DNA of 64,000 nt from Ignelater luminosus. Taxonomy: Eukaryota; Arthropoda; Insecta; Coleoptera; Elateridae. Shown here piece after piece: positions 47,640 through 63,033 of the stretch (its first letter is position 1; the number at the start of each line of letters is the position of its first letter). The position numbers were made by a program, and so were the translations under genes. Below the pieces are notes generated by a model that saw only the letters and a list, made by a program, of their open reading frames with translations, did no database searches and had not been told where the DNA came from. Where the stretch lies: contig VTPC01090547.1 in assembly GCA_011009095.1 (NCBI GenBank), positions 124,001 through 188,000 of the forward strand, given 5' to 3'.

Positions 47640-48640
47640 GGTGGTCCAACTCTCCTGACTTTACCCAATTTTCTTTTTTCCCACTTCCATTCTCGTGAAA
47701 CTTTTTAGAAAATGTATGGTTTCGTTGTACTTTGATTTGATCCAAAAACCAAGCTTCCGATAAATACTCTGAACGTTTCAATTCATCTGCCAGACTTATC
47801 ACATTAATGCTCGTTTTAACTTTCTTTTGCTAAAGATGACTTGATAACAAATCATCTTGTGTTTTTCCTTGATATCACCAGGTATCCTTATTTAATTGAT
47901 TATTCATGCCGTTGCTTTTATATTTTTAAACAAATTAGGGACATCAACAAAACTGAATACTATTGGGTGTTGTATTTTGCATTTAGTCGGCAAATGTCTT
48001 TCTGCTTTTACATATAATGCTCTCCAGAGAGCCTCATTGCAAGCATCCATACCAGAAGTAATACTTGAAATGCCTAATTTAATTCTTTCCATTTTTTAAA
48101 TATTTCTACAATAATTTGCTCAAACACTGCTCCATTTACAGAATCTTCAGTGAAAGAGTAACGAACTACTTGTTTCCAACGTAATTGCAGACATTCTAAC
48201 ATAAATAGTCAAACGTTCGATGTAATTCCAGAGTGATGGGGCAAAGTCAACATAGTCTACATTAACTGCACAATTTTTATCAGGCTTGTAGTAATTTGTA
48301 CCTTAATAATAGTTTTCTTTAAAAAAAATGTAATGGTAGTCTACATCTAAAACAGTGTCTTCTATTAACCATTAATGCCTCTAATCACTAAAGATAAGGC
48401 AATCTTTATTCAATGCAAGATGTAGACAACGTCGATTTTGCTTTTTCATGGCGGCGAGTCTCACGTAAACGTGTCCATCAATCGAGACTAACTGTGAACC
48501 TGAACTGATTAAGGACAAGCAAAAATTGAACCAACTACCAACTATCAAAAACTGCCCCAAACTTTGCACATCTTGAAATCGAAGTCTTCTTAGGTTTACT
48601 GTATCAGATTTCGCCACGGATCAAACCACGAAGACAAAAT
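47640..48640 (-). mobile_element. Probable P-element-like (THAP9-type) transposase fragment
   Basis: Read on the minus strand, the clearest piece is 47904-48092. It has 'KLGISSITSGMDACNEALWR' followed by 'LPTKCKIQHPIVFS' and 'FVDVPNLFKNIKA'. This parallels the family pattern of a 'V-S-D--S-N' block, then 'HP', then 'D-PHLLKN-RN', where the Asp and the His after it belong to the catalytic region; here His is replaced by Asn. Upstream, the 48381-48617 open frame has 'LRFQDVQSLGQFLIVGSWFN' and may be the preceding region, joined through stops. Downstream text is degraded. The assignment rests mainly on the VDVPNLFKNIKA block, so it is moderate. Confidence 0.5.
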
Positions 48641-48899
48641 CTAAGTTTAGTAAACTCAGTCAGTTCAAATATCCAGGATATGATCTACTCACTAGAAGAA
48701 TACTACGAGACTTACCCAAAAAAGACAATTATTGTTTTCTCTCATATTACCCACTGTTGTAAAAGAACCCTTAGACCTTTATAGTGCCCAAACCATAAAA
48801 TTCAGCACACGAAACGACTTCTTATAGACCTATCAGTCTCCGATAACACATGCAAGAAATAGTAGATACTCTTGCTACATTTTTGTATTGTGCACTGCT

Positions 48900-49260
48900 G
48901 ATCCATCACTCTAGTTACCTTCACTGTCATAATGAACCTGTACGACCCCTGAACCCATTTCGACCTCATCAGTCTTATGGTGTATCAATGTGAACGAGTC
49001 AAGATTGCCCATCAGTGCAACGGTGGCAAAACGTCCTGGCTCATAACGCCCTATCTGGAAGTACCACCTAATAACCAAGCGCCTTCAATTTTTATCAATT
49101 TGAAGTATTGCAAAATGAATCTGAAACTGCTTCTCTTTAAAACAAAGCCGAAATCCATTTGTACATATGGGATTCAACCATAGATATGTGCTAAACCATC
49201 CAATACTGGCATCATACAACTTTCTGCAAAGCATCCCAATACTCTGACAATTTTAGATTT
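48900..49260 (+). mobile_element. Jockey-like LINE C-terminal fragment
   Basis: The plus-strand open frame at 48977-49183 ends 'LKLLLFKTKPKSICTYGIQP', matching the Jockey-type 'LLYKTILKPIWTYGIQLWG' block. After a stop comes 'AKPSNTGIIQ' (family: ASNSNIEIIQ). The remainder is decayed. Only the region just past the RT is left. Confidence 0.7.
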
Positions 49261-51059
49261 TTGTACAAAAACCAACTGGTTATCTTCCAACACCAGATTT
49301 ATTATCCGTAACACAATTCCATTCTTATTTTTCAATTTATCTTGCAAATCTTGACACTCAATTTAACAAACTTTTAAGCTAATATTCAGCTTACAACCTG
49401 TTAGAAAATATAGTGGTAAAGAATATTTTGTAATAAAAGTTATTTTATTGACATTTCTTTATCAACAAGTTTTGTTTCTTTGTTTACTTGTTTAGTTTGC
49501 TAACATGAACAACAGTTCGCTACGTTTCTATTTTCTTTATTAGTTTCCTCTAAATGTAAACGTTCTCAAAAATTCTAACAACGAAATATGACATTAAATT
49601 ATATAGCTGATGTAGGGCTAGATCGATCCTGTACAACCTATGATATGCTTTTATTTGTAGTGTGATTGTGTGGTTAGTTTACCTACAGAAACATCAATCG
49701 TCACTATATTATGGGATTTAAAGACCTTTGTTAATTATATTTTTGTAAGAGAAATTCAAGATAAAACAAAGCATTTTGCAAAATTCAGTTTTATACCGAC
49801 CTTTTCAGAACTCCACAGGGCTAAAACCGTCTGCTGTCAGGAGATTTTACTTTTTTGACTTGCACCGTAGAGATGGAAATTCAAATCGCACATTAAAACT
49901 CTTTATATTTGCGTTAAGTTTTATACGTGGTCGTCTAACTCCAAACAGGTCTCTTGTGTAATTATGCCAATTTTCATTTTGTTCTATTTTTACCACGATG
50001 TGGATAGACTTCCCTATATAATTTTTTATATTACTCTATTTAATTTTTTCATCATTATAAAACGCATTAACTACACAAAATATTAACAAATAATAAACAA
50101 TTTATTTATGTGCAGCGATTATCAAGCAATTTTTAGTTTCTGTGTGTGACTAGAAATGCACTGACAGAAATTTATTAATGTTTATGCTATTTAGATTCTA
50201 TTGGCACTTTTAATTCATTCTTAATGGTCGGACAAGTCTGGAATTTGCAAGCATTAAATCACTGTTAATTTACTAATGTGAAGTAACATGACTGAAATTC
50301 CAGTCGTGTTCTGGAATACTGATGCTTGCAAATTATATTTCGACCGGAACAATTCATTAGCAACTAATAAACAAGATATAGAACAACTAGTTTGTTATTT
50401 ATTTGTGTAATTAAAAGCATTTTTGAACAGGTACTAATTCAGTTTTTATCATTGAATAATCTTAACTTTAATAATAATTTCAATTTATTATTAATTAAAG
50501 ATTATAAAGTGGTCAATTTATATTAAACTTTAACTAGCATATCTATTGTTGTAAACTCTGAACCTGTAGTCATTACAATGTTAGCAATTAGCTGGAGGTA
50601 ACTTCCTAAAGTACAACCTAGAACAACCCAGAGTTAGAACCTATAAAAACTTAAACAGGATATTTAAAAGTTTCTGTATAAGTTTGCAACTTTTTGAAGG
50701 CTGAATATTATTTCAAAAACTGTTGGGATACCAAATAACTGGTGCATATTCCAGACTGCGTGCAAATGCATAATAAACTGTAATTTGGCTAGATGGATAT
50801 ATTGAAGTGGGTGAGCATTATATCTTCTACGTATTTTAGAAAAAGTCACTTTAAATCAAGCTGAACGCCCAGATCCTTGATTTCTATAACACTTTTAAGT
50901 TCGAAGATATCATGAACATTTTGCAAGTGTGTGTTACTTTGAAGTGTAAATTTAAAATTGGCACATCATAAAAGTATTAATAGTGGACAATCATCTAGAG
51001 ACTCGACGCAAATGAAAATCTTCATATGCAAGAACAGAGCAAAACAAGCTGGACAAGAA
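49261..51059. other. AT-rich intron with a possible small hairpin
   Basis: AATTTGCAAGCAT at about 50241-50253 pairs with ATGCTTGCAAATT near 50322-50334, and GGTCG/CGACC lie outside these arms, so a weak hairpin of about 120 bp is possible. Otherwise nothing is recognised. Confidence 0.4.
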
Positions 51060-52170
51060 ATCATCCAATAACAGAATAAATAACAGGAGTTTCGGATTTG
51101 AGCGCTAAAAAACATTTAGAACACAAAATCACGATTGATTTTATAACATATACAAGCAATACAATATGCCAAGTAAATAATATAAAAATGATCATAGGAT
51201 CCGGATTGAACACCGCCCATAGACCGATAGTGTCGGATACAAATATTAAAAAACCATATGAAAAAATAAAACTAGAATCACTAGAAGTACCAAACAAAGC
51301 ACAAGAATACTCAGAAAAGCTCACAGAAAAACTAGAGAAGAAAGAACAAAAAGAACATAGTAACGAACAACAATGAACCCTAAACGAAAGATGGAATAGC
51401 ACACAAATAGTAGAAGTACGCAGCATTAAGACGGTGAAAAATAACATGAAACACAACAAAAGAACAAATGAAGTCAAATGCAAAATTAAACAGAAAAAGA
51501 TGGCATGGAAAAACTACATCAGAACCAAGACAAACTAAAACAAAAAAGCATACATAAAAAACTGAAATGAAGCCAAAGAAGCAGTGAAGCAAGCTAAGCA
51601 AGAAAGCTGGGAAGAATTTGGAAGACAAATAGAAAAACACTACACAAATAACCAAAACAGTTCTGGAATGTCGTAAAACGACTGAAAGGAGAGAGAACAC
51701 AAAAAACCAGAAGCATAAGAAACCCTACAAGAGAACTACAAACAGAGACGAAATTTTTACTCGATGCCTAAGGAGAATATTATAAGACAAAATTCAGAAA
51801 AGATGAAACAACAGATGCAGAACCAAATAGCCAACAAGAAGAAAACTTGCCAAAAGAGAGAAATGAAAACGAAGCAGAAGGAATAACTGAAGACGAAACA
51901 AAAATGTAATAGCGAAAAAGAAAAACGTATTCCAAACAGATCTGGAACTAGTACAGCTCGCAAAAAATATAGAGACCAAGCAACTTCGATGGTTTGGACA
52001 CATGAGATGCGATGGAAAACGACCCAAAGGAAGACCAAGAACAACCTGGGAGGACAACATCAAAGAGGCAGTTAGGAAAAGTGGGAAGACCGTAGAACAA
52101 GCAAAAACACTCACGAGAGATAGAAAAGGCTACACGTCAACACGGTGACGTAAAATGGCAGAAAAGCAAG
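51060..52170 (+). mobile_element. Non-LTR retrotransposon (LINE) relic lacking the whole RT core
   Basis: The plus strand reads the end of an endonuclease ('KITIDFITYTSNTICQVNNI' and 'HRPIVSDTNIKK', 51120-51255). A Lys/Glu-rich linker follows, with 'KQESWEEFGRQIEKHYT' and 'WNVVKRLKGE' (51380-51700), then 'EYYKTKFRKDE' near 51775. The text next goes to C-terminal tail blocks 'IETKQLRWFGHMRCDGKRPK' (51970-52025) and 'GRPRTTWEDNIKEAV' (52030-52075). The reverse transcriptase that should lie between is absent, so an internal deletion is implied. The purine bias of the plus strand leaves long T-rich minus-strand frames (51061-52114) open; these are shadows. Confidence 0.87.
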
Positions 52171-52713
52171 TAAAGAAGAAAGATTTCAAACTTTAGCTAG
52201 ATCTAAACTTAAATATGCTGCTATAATATGGGATTCTTTATATATTTTCGTGCTTTAAAAACAGAAAAAGTAAAACAAAGTTTTTCAAGTATTGCAATCA
52301 TCAACTTTCTTGTTTAGAGCAATGATTACAATGATTAATTTAGTTAATCTATCTAAATAACAGTTTAATCGTCAACCCCTAGGCACAATTAATAATTAAT
52401 TTAATCGTCAATACTTCAGAATTCAAAAGGAAAATTAGTAAAATTCTTTCAGCAATGCGCATGACATCTTAACAGATTTACTTGTGAAGGTAGTGCTATA
52501 AACTGGAGGTAGTTCGTAGAGAAAATAAAAGACACATTTTAAAATATTTATAACAATAAAATTGCAAGTCTCAAAATTAAAGCAAAGTTGAGCAAAGAAT
52601 AATGGCAATAAAAGCCTGCGAGTGTCAGCGCTTGCAGCAACCACCAATCGGGATTCCCTTTGTTTGCAGACGGGTTGAGCTTCACCTACCCTTAAAAGTG
52701 CCCAATACAAATA
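52171..52713. other. AT-rich intron between LINE and GC-rich repeat
   Basis: Nothing recognised. The minus-strand frame at 52435-52710 has no motif. Confidence 0.4.
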
Positions 52714-53800
52714 GTTCCGCGTAGTGTCCGTTCGATGCAGACGTTAGCAGTGGTCCCTCCCGCTCATCAACCAATGTACGCACTGGCCTGCGTCAGGCGC
52801 ACCCGGCCCTCCGGCATTCCCGGATGATGCGACCTGTTGTAGCTGCTACTGGCAGCCTTCGTTCCGCCAGTAGTGGCGCCGGCCTTCCAACCGAGTGGCT
52901 CTGCGTTTCGTGGGTGGACGCAGACCCCTCCGGAGCCGGTGTCCTTTTTCCACCCGAGTACGTCGTTGCCTAGTGGGAAAGGCGCGACTATAGGCGCGGG
53001 TGTATGATTTCCCGAGCCGCGGCATAAGTAGGTTTACGGCCCTAAAGTTCCCGTTACCATTGTCTCCGTCTACTCCTAGCGGCCGCTACCGCGCGAGTAG
53101 GGGTGTGGCTCTGAAAATCGTTTGCTATGCCAACGCCGGACTACACTAAACACCAGAAATCGCGAGTTAAGTTCAACTTCAGCTACGGACGTTCTTCACT
53201 TCTTCATCCGCTACCACCACCAGAATCGACACCGCCCGCGACAGACAGTAGATATCTAAGCATATCCAGTGCCCCTGTCGCGGTGCCCAGTACGGCCTTC
53301 AACCACCAACTACACGGCAAGACACCAGTTCGGCAGAAGATGGGCACCTTACCAACTTCAAATTTAAACACCAAATTCAAGTGCACCAAGGGTCAATAAT
53401 CCCAACTCCAACTCTCCGATTTATACTATCATGGGCCAATTCATCAAGACCCGACCTGCCAGACAGCATCAACCGATACGCCACTAATTCGACGCAACCT
53501 CCGCCAGCTTCTGACACACGTTAAAAACTGTTAAAACAAAACGTTCTTCAAGCCCCAACCATCAGGGACCGTCCACCACCGACATACTTCAGGTACTAAC
53601 TCAAATCGCCGCCGCGCACATTTAGACATCAGACAGGTGAACCGGACGCCGCCGGCTTAACATCTATGCTGCCAACGGCCCTCCTCGCGCTGCCACAACC
53701 AAGGTCAACAACTCCAACGTCCTGGTCTGGTGTCAATGAACACAAACATTGAACGTATCCTGCCTCGCACCAAATGAACAACTTCCAGCAAGCTGAAGAA
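52714..53800 (+). repeat. GC-rich dispersed repeat, copy 2
   Basis: Second copy of the family at 6242-7405, same orientation, diverged by substitutions and small indels. It includes the shared left boundary at 'GCGTAGTGTCCGTTCG', 'GATGCGACCTGTTGTAGCTG' and 'GGCGCGACTATAGGCGCGGG', and a 90-codon plus-strand frame (53127-53399), Pro/Ser/Thr-rich, ending after 'TNFK'-like text. Similarity fades after 'GCTGAAGAA' near 53795. A small palindrome (GGCCTTTGGCC) follows at about 54055. Confidence 0.75.
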
Positions 53801-57609
<3,809 letters not shown>

Positions 57610-58650
57610 ATATTATGTCTTAAAAAATTATATTTTCTTCCGAAAGTGATTTGCTTGTCGATGGTAGACAAATTATGTTGTCTGACGCTTTGTAATCGTT
57701 CAGATAATCGACTGTAAAATGTTCATTTGAAGGTTCTGCTTGATTGGTGCACCTGGATAGGACTGCTGTTAGTTCTTCATCTGGCTCAAGAACTAAAAAA
57801 CCATTATTCCTATTAATCGGCAGGAATTCATTCGCAAAGTTGGGTTCTTCTAATGTAAGCAGTTGATCCTCTAATTCTGTACCCCTATCAGGCGGAGAAA
57901 GGGAATAATGTGCAACTGAAGTAGGACAACTTCCCGTAAAAAGCACAAAACTCTACGCAAAACTGCTTCATGGCTTGAGTTCCTTAAGTATTCTGGTGTG
58001 AGGAAAAATAATCATTGCCATCTGCAGAAAAAGTGAACATCACAGTTACAGCAGATTTTGCCTGGCCGTGGTCTACCTCGTAAACATTCCGTTCACCCTC
58101 AACAAATAGCACTTTAGAGTTTTTAGGGCAAAGAATGAAATTGGTTTCATCTCCGTTGAATACTCTGGTCGGGTCCTGCAATATGTGCACAGTATTTTCT
58201 TCCAACAAAGCTTTGCCTATAGTTTTAAACCAATTTCTTATGTCGCTTTCTCCTACGCAGGCACTAACTGTTTCGCTTACTCTCGAGGCTAAATTAGGAT
58301 GCCGCTTTAGAAAAGCTTTGTACCACCATTTGCCAAGGGTTCTGTCCACAAAGGGGGTCTTTCTCTCACCTTGTGTCTCAAGGTAGTTTTTCACACAGTC
58401 TCCTTCTCGGGAATCCTTTCTTACTACAAGTAGTGATCAATCGGACCAAGGTGTTTTCCTCATCAACAGTTAGAACTGAAGGTGGCCCTTTAGTTATTTT
58501 TTTTAAAGTTATTTTCCATTCTGAATTGAAGAGAAGATCTAGGTATCTTGAACGTTGTTGCTGCTTTCTTTTTGGACAGTCCATTTCTAACAGCATTAAT
58601 GGCTGCAGTCATATTTTCTTCGGTGGACCTTGCCATATCGTGTAGTGACT
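57610..58650 (-). mobile_element. Pogo/Tigger-like transposase pseudogene, N-terminal two-thirds
   Basis: Minus strand from 58640: 'MARSTEENMTAAINAVRNGL' and 'KAATTFKIPRSSL' form a psq-type HTH. After a frameshift come 'GPPSVLTVDEENTLV' and 'GFPRRRLCEKL' (58378-58480), the start of the CENP-B-type HTH. The 136-codon frame 57984-58394 has 'LGKWWYKAFLKRHPNLASR', 'RVFNGDETNFILCPKNSKV' (first catalytic Asp) and 'TVMFTFSADGNDYFS'. The following catalytic region with the second and third Asp is deleted. A last piece (57620-57946) is an acidic C-terminal tail. It differs in wording from the copy at 46150, so it is a separate family. Frameshifts and the deletion make it inactive. Confidence 0.88.
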
Positions 58651-61600
58651 AGACACCTACCCGTAACAATAATAATTTGTGTAAATAATTAACTAAAAAA
58701 GTTTAAAACAATTAATGCTTTAGCGACTACAGAAGTTGGCAATGGCAATAACTATAATCACTGGTATGACAATTACTGTCAACAGCATGATGCCAATTAT
58801 TGTTTTCATTATATATTTTAATTTTTATTTGCATTTTTCTAATTCAAATAATCAGCATTATGTTAAGATTACATTTTTGTTTTAGTTCACTGAATTTCCT
58901 CGACCAGAGACTGAGAAACACTTACACATCAATAGCTAAATTTGTACTAAATAATCATATCCTAGCCAGCCAATCATGAACTCGCATAAATTACATATTA
59001 TCAGACCAGTTTAGTTTATCAGTTCTCCAACAGACAGGGCACTAATCTCAATATTTATCGAAATATTCACAAGGTGCCAATGACTGTGTGGGTGCCAATG
59101 ATTGTATCCCTTACCCTATATATTCCAATAAATTATTATTATTATTGTGTTCCATTGTCCAACAATGGGCGGCTCGTGAATTGTTCTTCTACAGTTGCGG
59201 TCTTTTTTTCTCATCCGTTCAAGAAGGGATTATCCTGATCAATGTAATCGATGTAAAAATTTCAATTTGGAATTGCTCATTTGTGGTTTCATTACCTTCT
59301 GGGCCACACGCAAGTTATTACATTTTCTAAAAATTCTGGTTTATTTTTATTGATTTTAAGGCTGTCAGCACAAATGCTTAGAAGTAAGTAGTTTTGGCAG
59401 GCACATGTTTTTTGGGCGTACCAAAATAATTGTCGTTTAACCATTTTTTTATCGATGTTGGCTACTTCAGTAATTTCTTGAATGCGACAATGTTTCCTTC
59501 TTTGCTTCTTTAAGGGCTTTAAGCCACTGGGGAGCTGTAATCTTCCTTTAATTCTACGTTTGAGGATTTCTTGAGTTTTATGAATAATTGTAGGTATTTT
59601 CATATTTTTACATATTTTAAACGACGATCTGCTTCAAATAAAGCTCCCGACGAACTGTTCAACTTATGCGGTTGAAATTTTTAAGGTGGTTTAGTTCTTT
59701 TGTAGCCAGACCTTGTATATAAATCTGATATACAATAATATGAAAATTCAAGCATCGTGGAACAATCTGGATTTAGCATCATATACTTGCGTATTTTGAT
59801 TGCACTTAATTTAAAGAAACAGAAACATTCATCGCCAGTATGGTTTTTGGTCAACTTTTTTTTTCATTCCTGACTCATCTACTTAATCTCGAATCAAAAG
59901 TGGACTCAGAATTTACGTTTGATAAATGAGGGAAAACCTTTTTTTTGAAAAACAAATTTCTGTATATCCAAGGGTAATACATTTACTTGACCTTTTTCTT
60001 TAATGCAACATCTTTTCCATTGTGTGTTTTCTTTTTAGATTTGTTTTCCATTTGTTGTTTTGTTTTTTAATTAAAATTCTTTTATCTACTTTTTGCTCTT
60101 TACTCTGAAATAGTATTAGCACAAACTTGACAAAAGGCTGTTTTTGTTTGTAAAATATCGGAAATAATTGATTTAATATGTTGCAGGCAAAAATTTTTCT
60201 GTCATTTATTTTTTCCTTTGAACTTTTTTTTATAATCTTTACTATTACCCACATCTGCTGCCAACTGAAACCTAGTTTTAAATTCCTGCTTTTTCTATGG
60301 TTTCTGTAATTTTCTCTTGTTAAACAGATTGAATTTCTCAAATTATTTTTGTAGGTATTGTATGGTTTCTTTTATAATTGTACCTTAACTGATTACAGTG
60401 AATATTATATTTTCCCCGATAAGAAAGGAAAACACAAATTTTATAGTAGCTACCTTTTATTTTAAATGTTCTGTATATTTCTTGAGAAAATATTGATCCT
60501 GATGTGTTTCACTGTGGTATCTTCTGTATATATCATCTGTGGAAACCTACTATCTAAATTTAGATATTTATTCTAAAAAAGTTGAAACTGACATGCAACG
60601 AAATTTGCAATTTTAAACAATGCAAATTCTTTTATTGAAAAAATAAGATGTGATATATATAAAACCAGTCACTGCTGAAATATTGTATAGAATGAATAAC
60701 GTGTTTAGTAGAATGAAATTTTCGCAGAGTGGTTTATGCCAGTTTATTGTGTAACCCGCATAAAGAGTTCGTAGAGTGGTTGAACCTGGTTCTGATTTTA
60801 TTACAATCAATTTGCACTTATTTGCAAAGGAAAAGCACTGTCACGTTCGCATACATTTGGGTCAACTCGGCGCCGGACACTCACAGATGTTGCATATTTG
60901 TAGAGGGCAGATATCCTCGCACACCAAAAAGGGCATCAAAACTTGTATTCTACGATATAAAAAATATAACAGTAATAATAGTAACCGATATACTTTTTAA
61001 CATAATCTATTGCTCTTACTTTCTCAGAATATTATTACAATATGGGGGCAATTTTTTGAACTTTCCGCAATTATAATTTTCTCTTGGTAATTGTTGAAAG
61101 TAATGTATATTTTGGAAAAAATGTTATTATAGTATAATAATTGTCTATAAGTAACAAAAATAATAGTTTACCTTCATTGATTAATTGGGAGGAAATGACA
61201 TTAGTAAGGGTATGCAAATAAACCACCTACAAAACAAACACTGGTAATAATTATGATGGGATGTAAATACAATAATATTAATTAATTTGCATGTTTGGAG
61301 TTTGTTTTATAATGTTTTAACCAAATATGCAAATCTACAAAACCTAATTAAATATTTCAACGCCTGACATGTTAATGATGTTATTTATCAAAATATTTCA
61401 TTTGCACTTACATTAAACTACATTTGTTCCTAGAACAATTTTAGATATGTTTATGCTATAAATAAAATCATATGGCATTTTCCTAAGGGAAAAATATGAA
61501 AAAACCAAAGAAGGAATTTTTAAAATTTCATAAAGTCCTACTTCATAACGAGAATAAATAAAATCAATAATTTATAGACCCCGTTGTATGTAAACCAGGA

Positions 61601-62783
61601 TGAGCAGAAGTTGGAATTTCATATTGTCAAATCTAACTTAAAAAGATGGTGTAGGTTGTGAAAAAAACACGATACGTGTCAAGTTGTCAACTTCAACGTT
61701 TTGTATATAAACGTTGAATGGATGATTTTTCAAGTTATTTCTAGTAATACATGCAAATTTAAGAGCACTTTTTTCCTTACAACAGACATATTTTATATCA
61801 AACCAAGACAATGTCAAAAAAGACAGCTTAGAGGAGAAACTTCACCGTAAACTAGAACGTGATGTTGTGTAAGGTAAAAGTAACATTATTTTGTATCAAA
61901 ATCTTAATATGAAAACCAGATATTAACAAGAAGTATGTTTCTGACAACTGTAAATTTACATCAGGTTCAATTAAAACTTTTCAAAGCTCACCTAAAACAA
62001 GAAAAATTATTTGAAATTAAATTATAATTATTGTAATAGTTCTATTTGCGTTTACACGACTGTAACTATTGCAATGAATATACTTTTGTGTAATTTCCAA
62101 ATTAACAAGGCTACGGTAAAAATTTATTTTGTTAATTAAGTTTAAATGGTATACTATTAAATGCAGGTGACTTCTGAAATGTAGTTCTCATAAAAACTTT
62201 GCATTTAGAGTGTATATTTAGCTTTGAAGTAGTTTTTGTGTTAATTAGTTGCTTTTATAAAAAAACAGTACTGTACAATAATTAGTGGTAACTAAACTAG
62301 ATAAATGTTGTCCATTTTAATGATGATACATTTCTTTTTAATTTAAAATTTTATCTAAAAGAAATATCTCGTTGCAACTGTTGTCTCTTTATAAAGTTAC
62401 CAAAAAGTTCCACCATTTCAAATTTGCACGCTTATTATCTTTGACTTTATAAAACAATTACCTAAAAATATCTTTGTTGATTTTTCTCTATTCCTATACA
62501 GAAATATTCAGTTTGCAAAAATTAAAATAAAATCTGCTACCCATTTCATAACATTAGTATTTCCCTTACGTTACAAAAAATGTCAACTTTATTGAAATTT
62601 GAGTGAAGCACGTGAAAATGAGTTAACATAAAAACAAATTTTTTTATTGAATTTTATACTTTTAATGGATTATTGAAATAGAAATGATTAATAACAAACA
62701 TCTGAGAATGCAAAGCAAAACCACAACGAAAACCATTTTGTTAATGAATTCTGTTTACAAAAATAAGCAAACATTTATCTTTC
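58651..62783. other. Downstream intron, no firm feature
   Basis: Minus-strand frames at 59292-59603 (103 codons) and 60000-60341 (113 codons) are basic and have no motif I can assign; local T-richness of the plus strand explains their openness. Overlapping plus-strand frames at 60729-61076 and 60776-61000 are also unassigned. The rest is very AT-rich. Confidence 0.4.
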
Positions 62784-63033
62784 GGCGGCCATTTTGACCA
62801 TGTTCCCGAGGTGAAATAAAAAAACTAAAAGTATACGTTTGTTTTAACTTTTGATGTAGAATACGATTCTAAAGTAAAAACAAAGTTTTTAAAAATTTTT
62901 TAAATTTTGGCGGCCATCTTGGCCATATTACCGAAGAGATATCAAAAAACGAAGACTCCACGTGTTTTTAGTTTTTGATGTAAAATCAAATCTGAAGTCA
63001 ACATTTCAAAGGAAGGAGTTCGTTGAAAATAAC
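62784..63033 (+). repeat. Two-unit tandem duplication, period 125 bp, GGCGGCCAT-headed
   Basis: Unit 1 starts at 62784 with GGCGGCCATTTTGACCAT and unit 2 at 62909 with GGCGGCCATCTTGGCCAT. They share 'GTTCCCGAGGTGA/ATTACCGAAGAGA', 'AAAAAACTAAAAG/AAAAAACGAAGAC', 'CTTTTGATGTA/TTTTTGATGTA' and 'TCTAAAGT/TCTGAAGT' in the same order. The head contains an imperfect palindrome (GGCNGCCATCTTGGCC). Divergence shows that the duplication is not recent. No coding. Confidence 0.82.

Noticed and set aside
51061..52114. Four minus-strand open frames of 95-140 codons rich in Phe, Ser and Leu
   Set aside because: They are antisense to a purine-rich LINE relic read on the plus strand; hydrophobic composition comes from the T bias.
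59292..60341. Two basic minus-strand frames (103 and 113 codons) as possible genes
   Set aside because: No recognisable domain, no start or splice context, Lys/Asn-rich as expected opposite T-rich DNA.
60729..61076. Overlapping plus-strand frames as a possible downstream mGluR exon
   Set aside because: No class C receptor motif and no matching acceptor/donor pair in frame.
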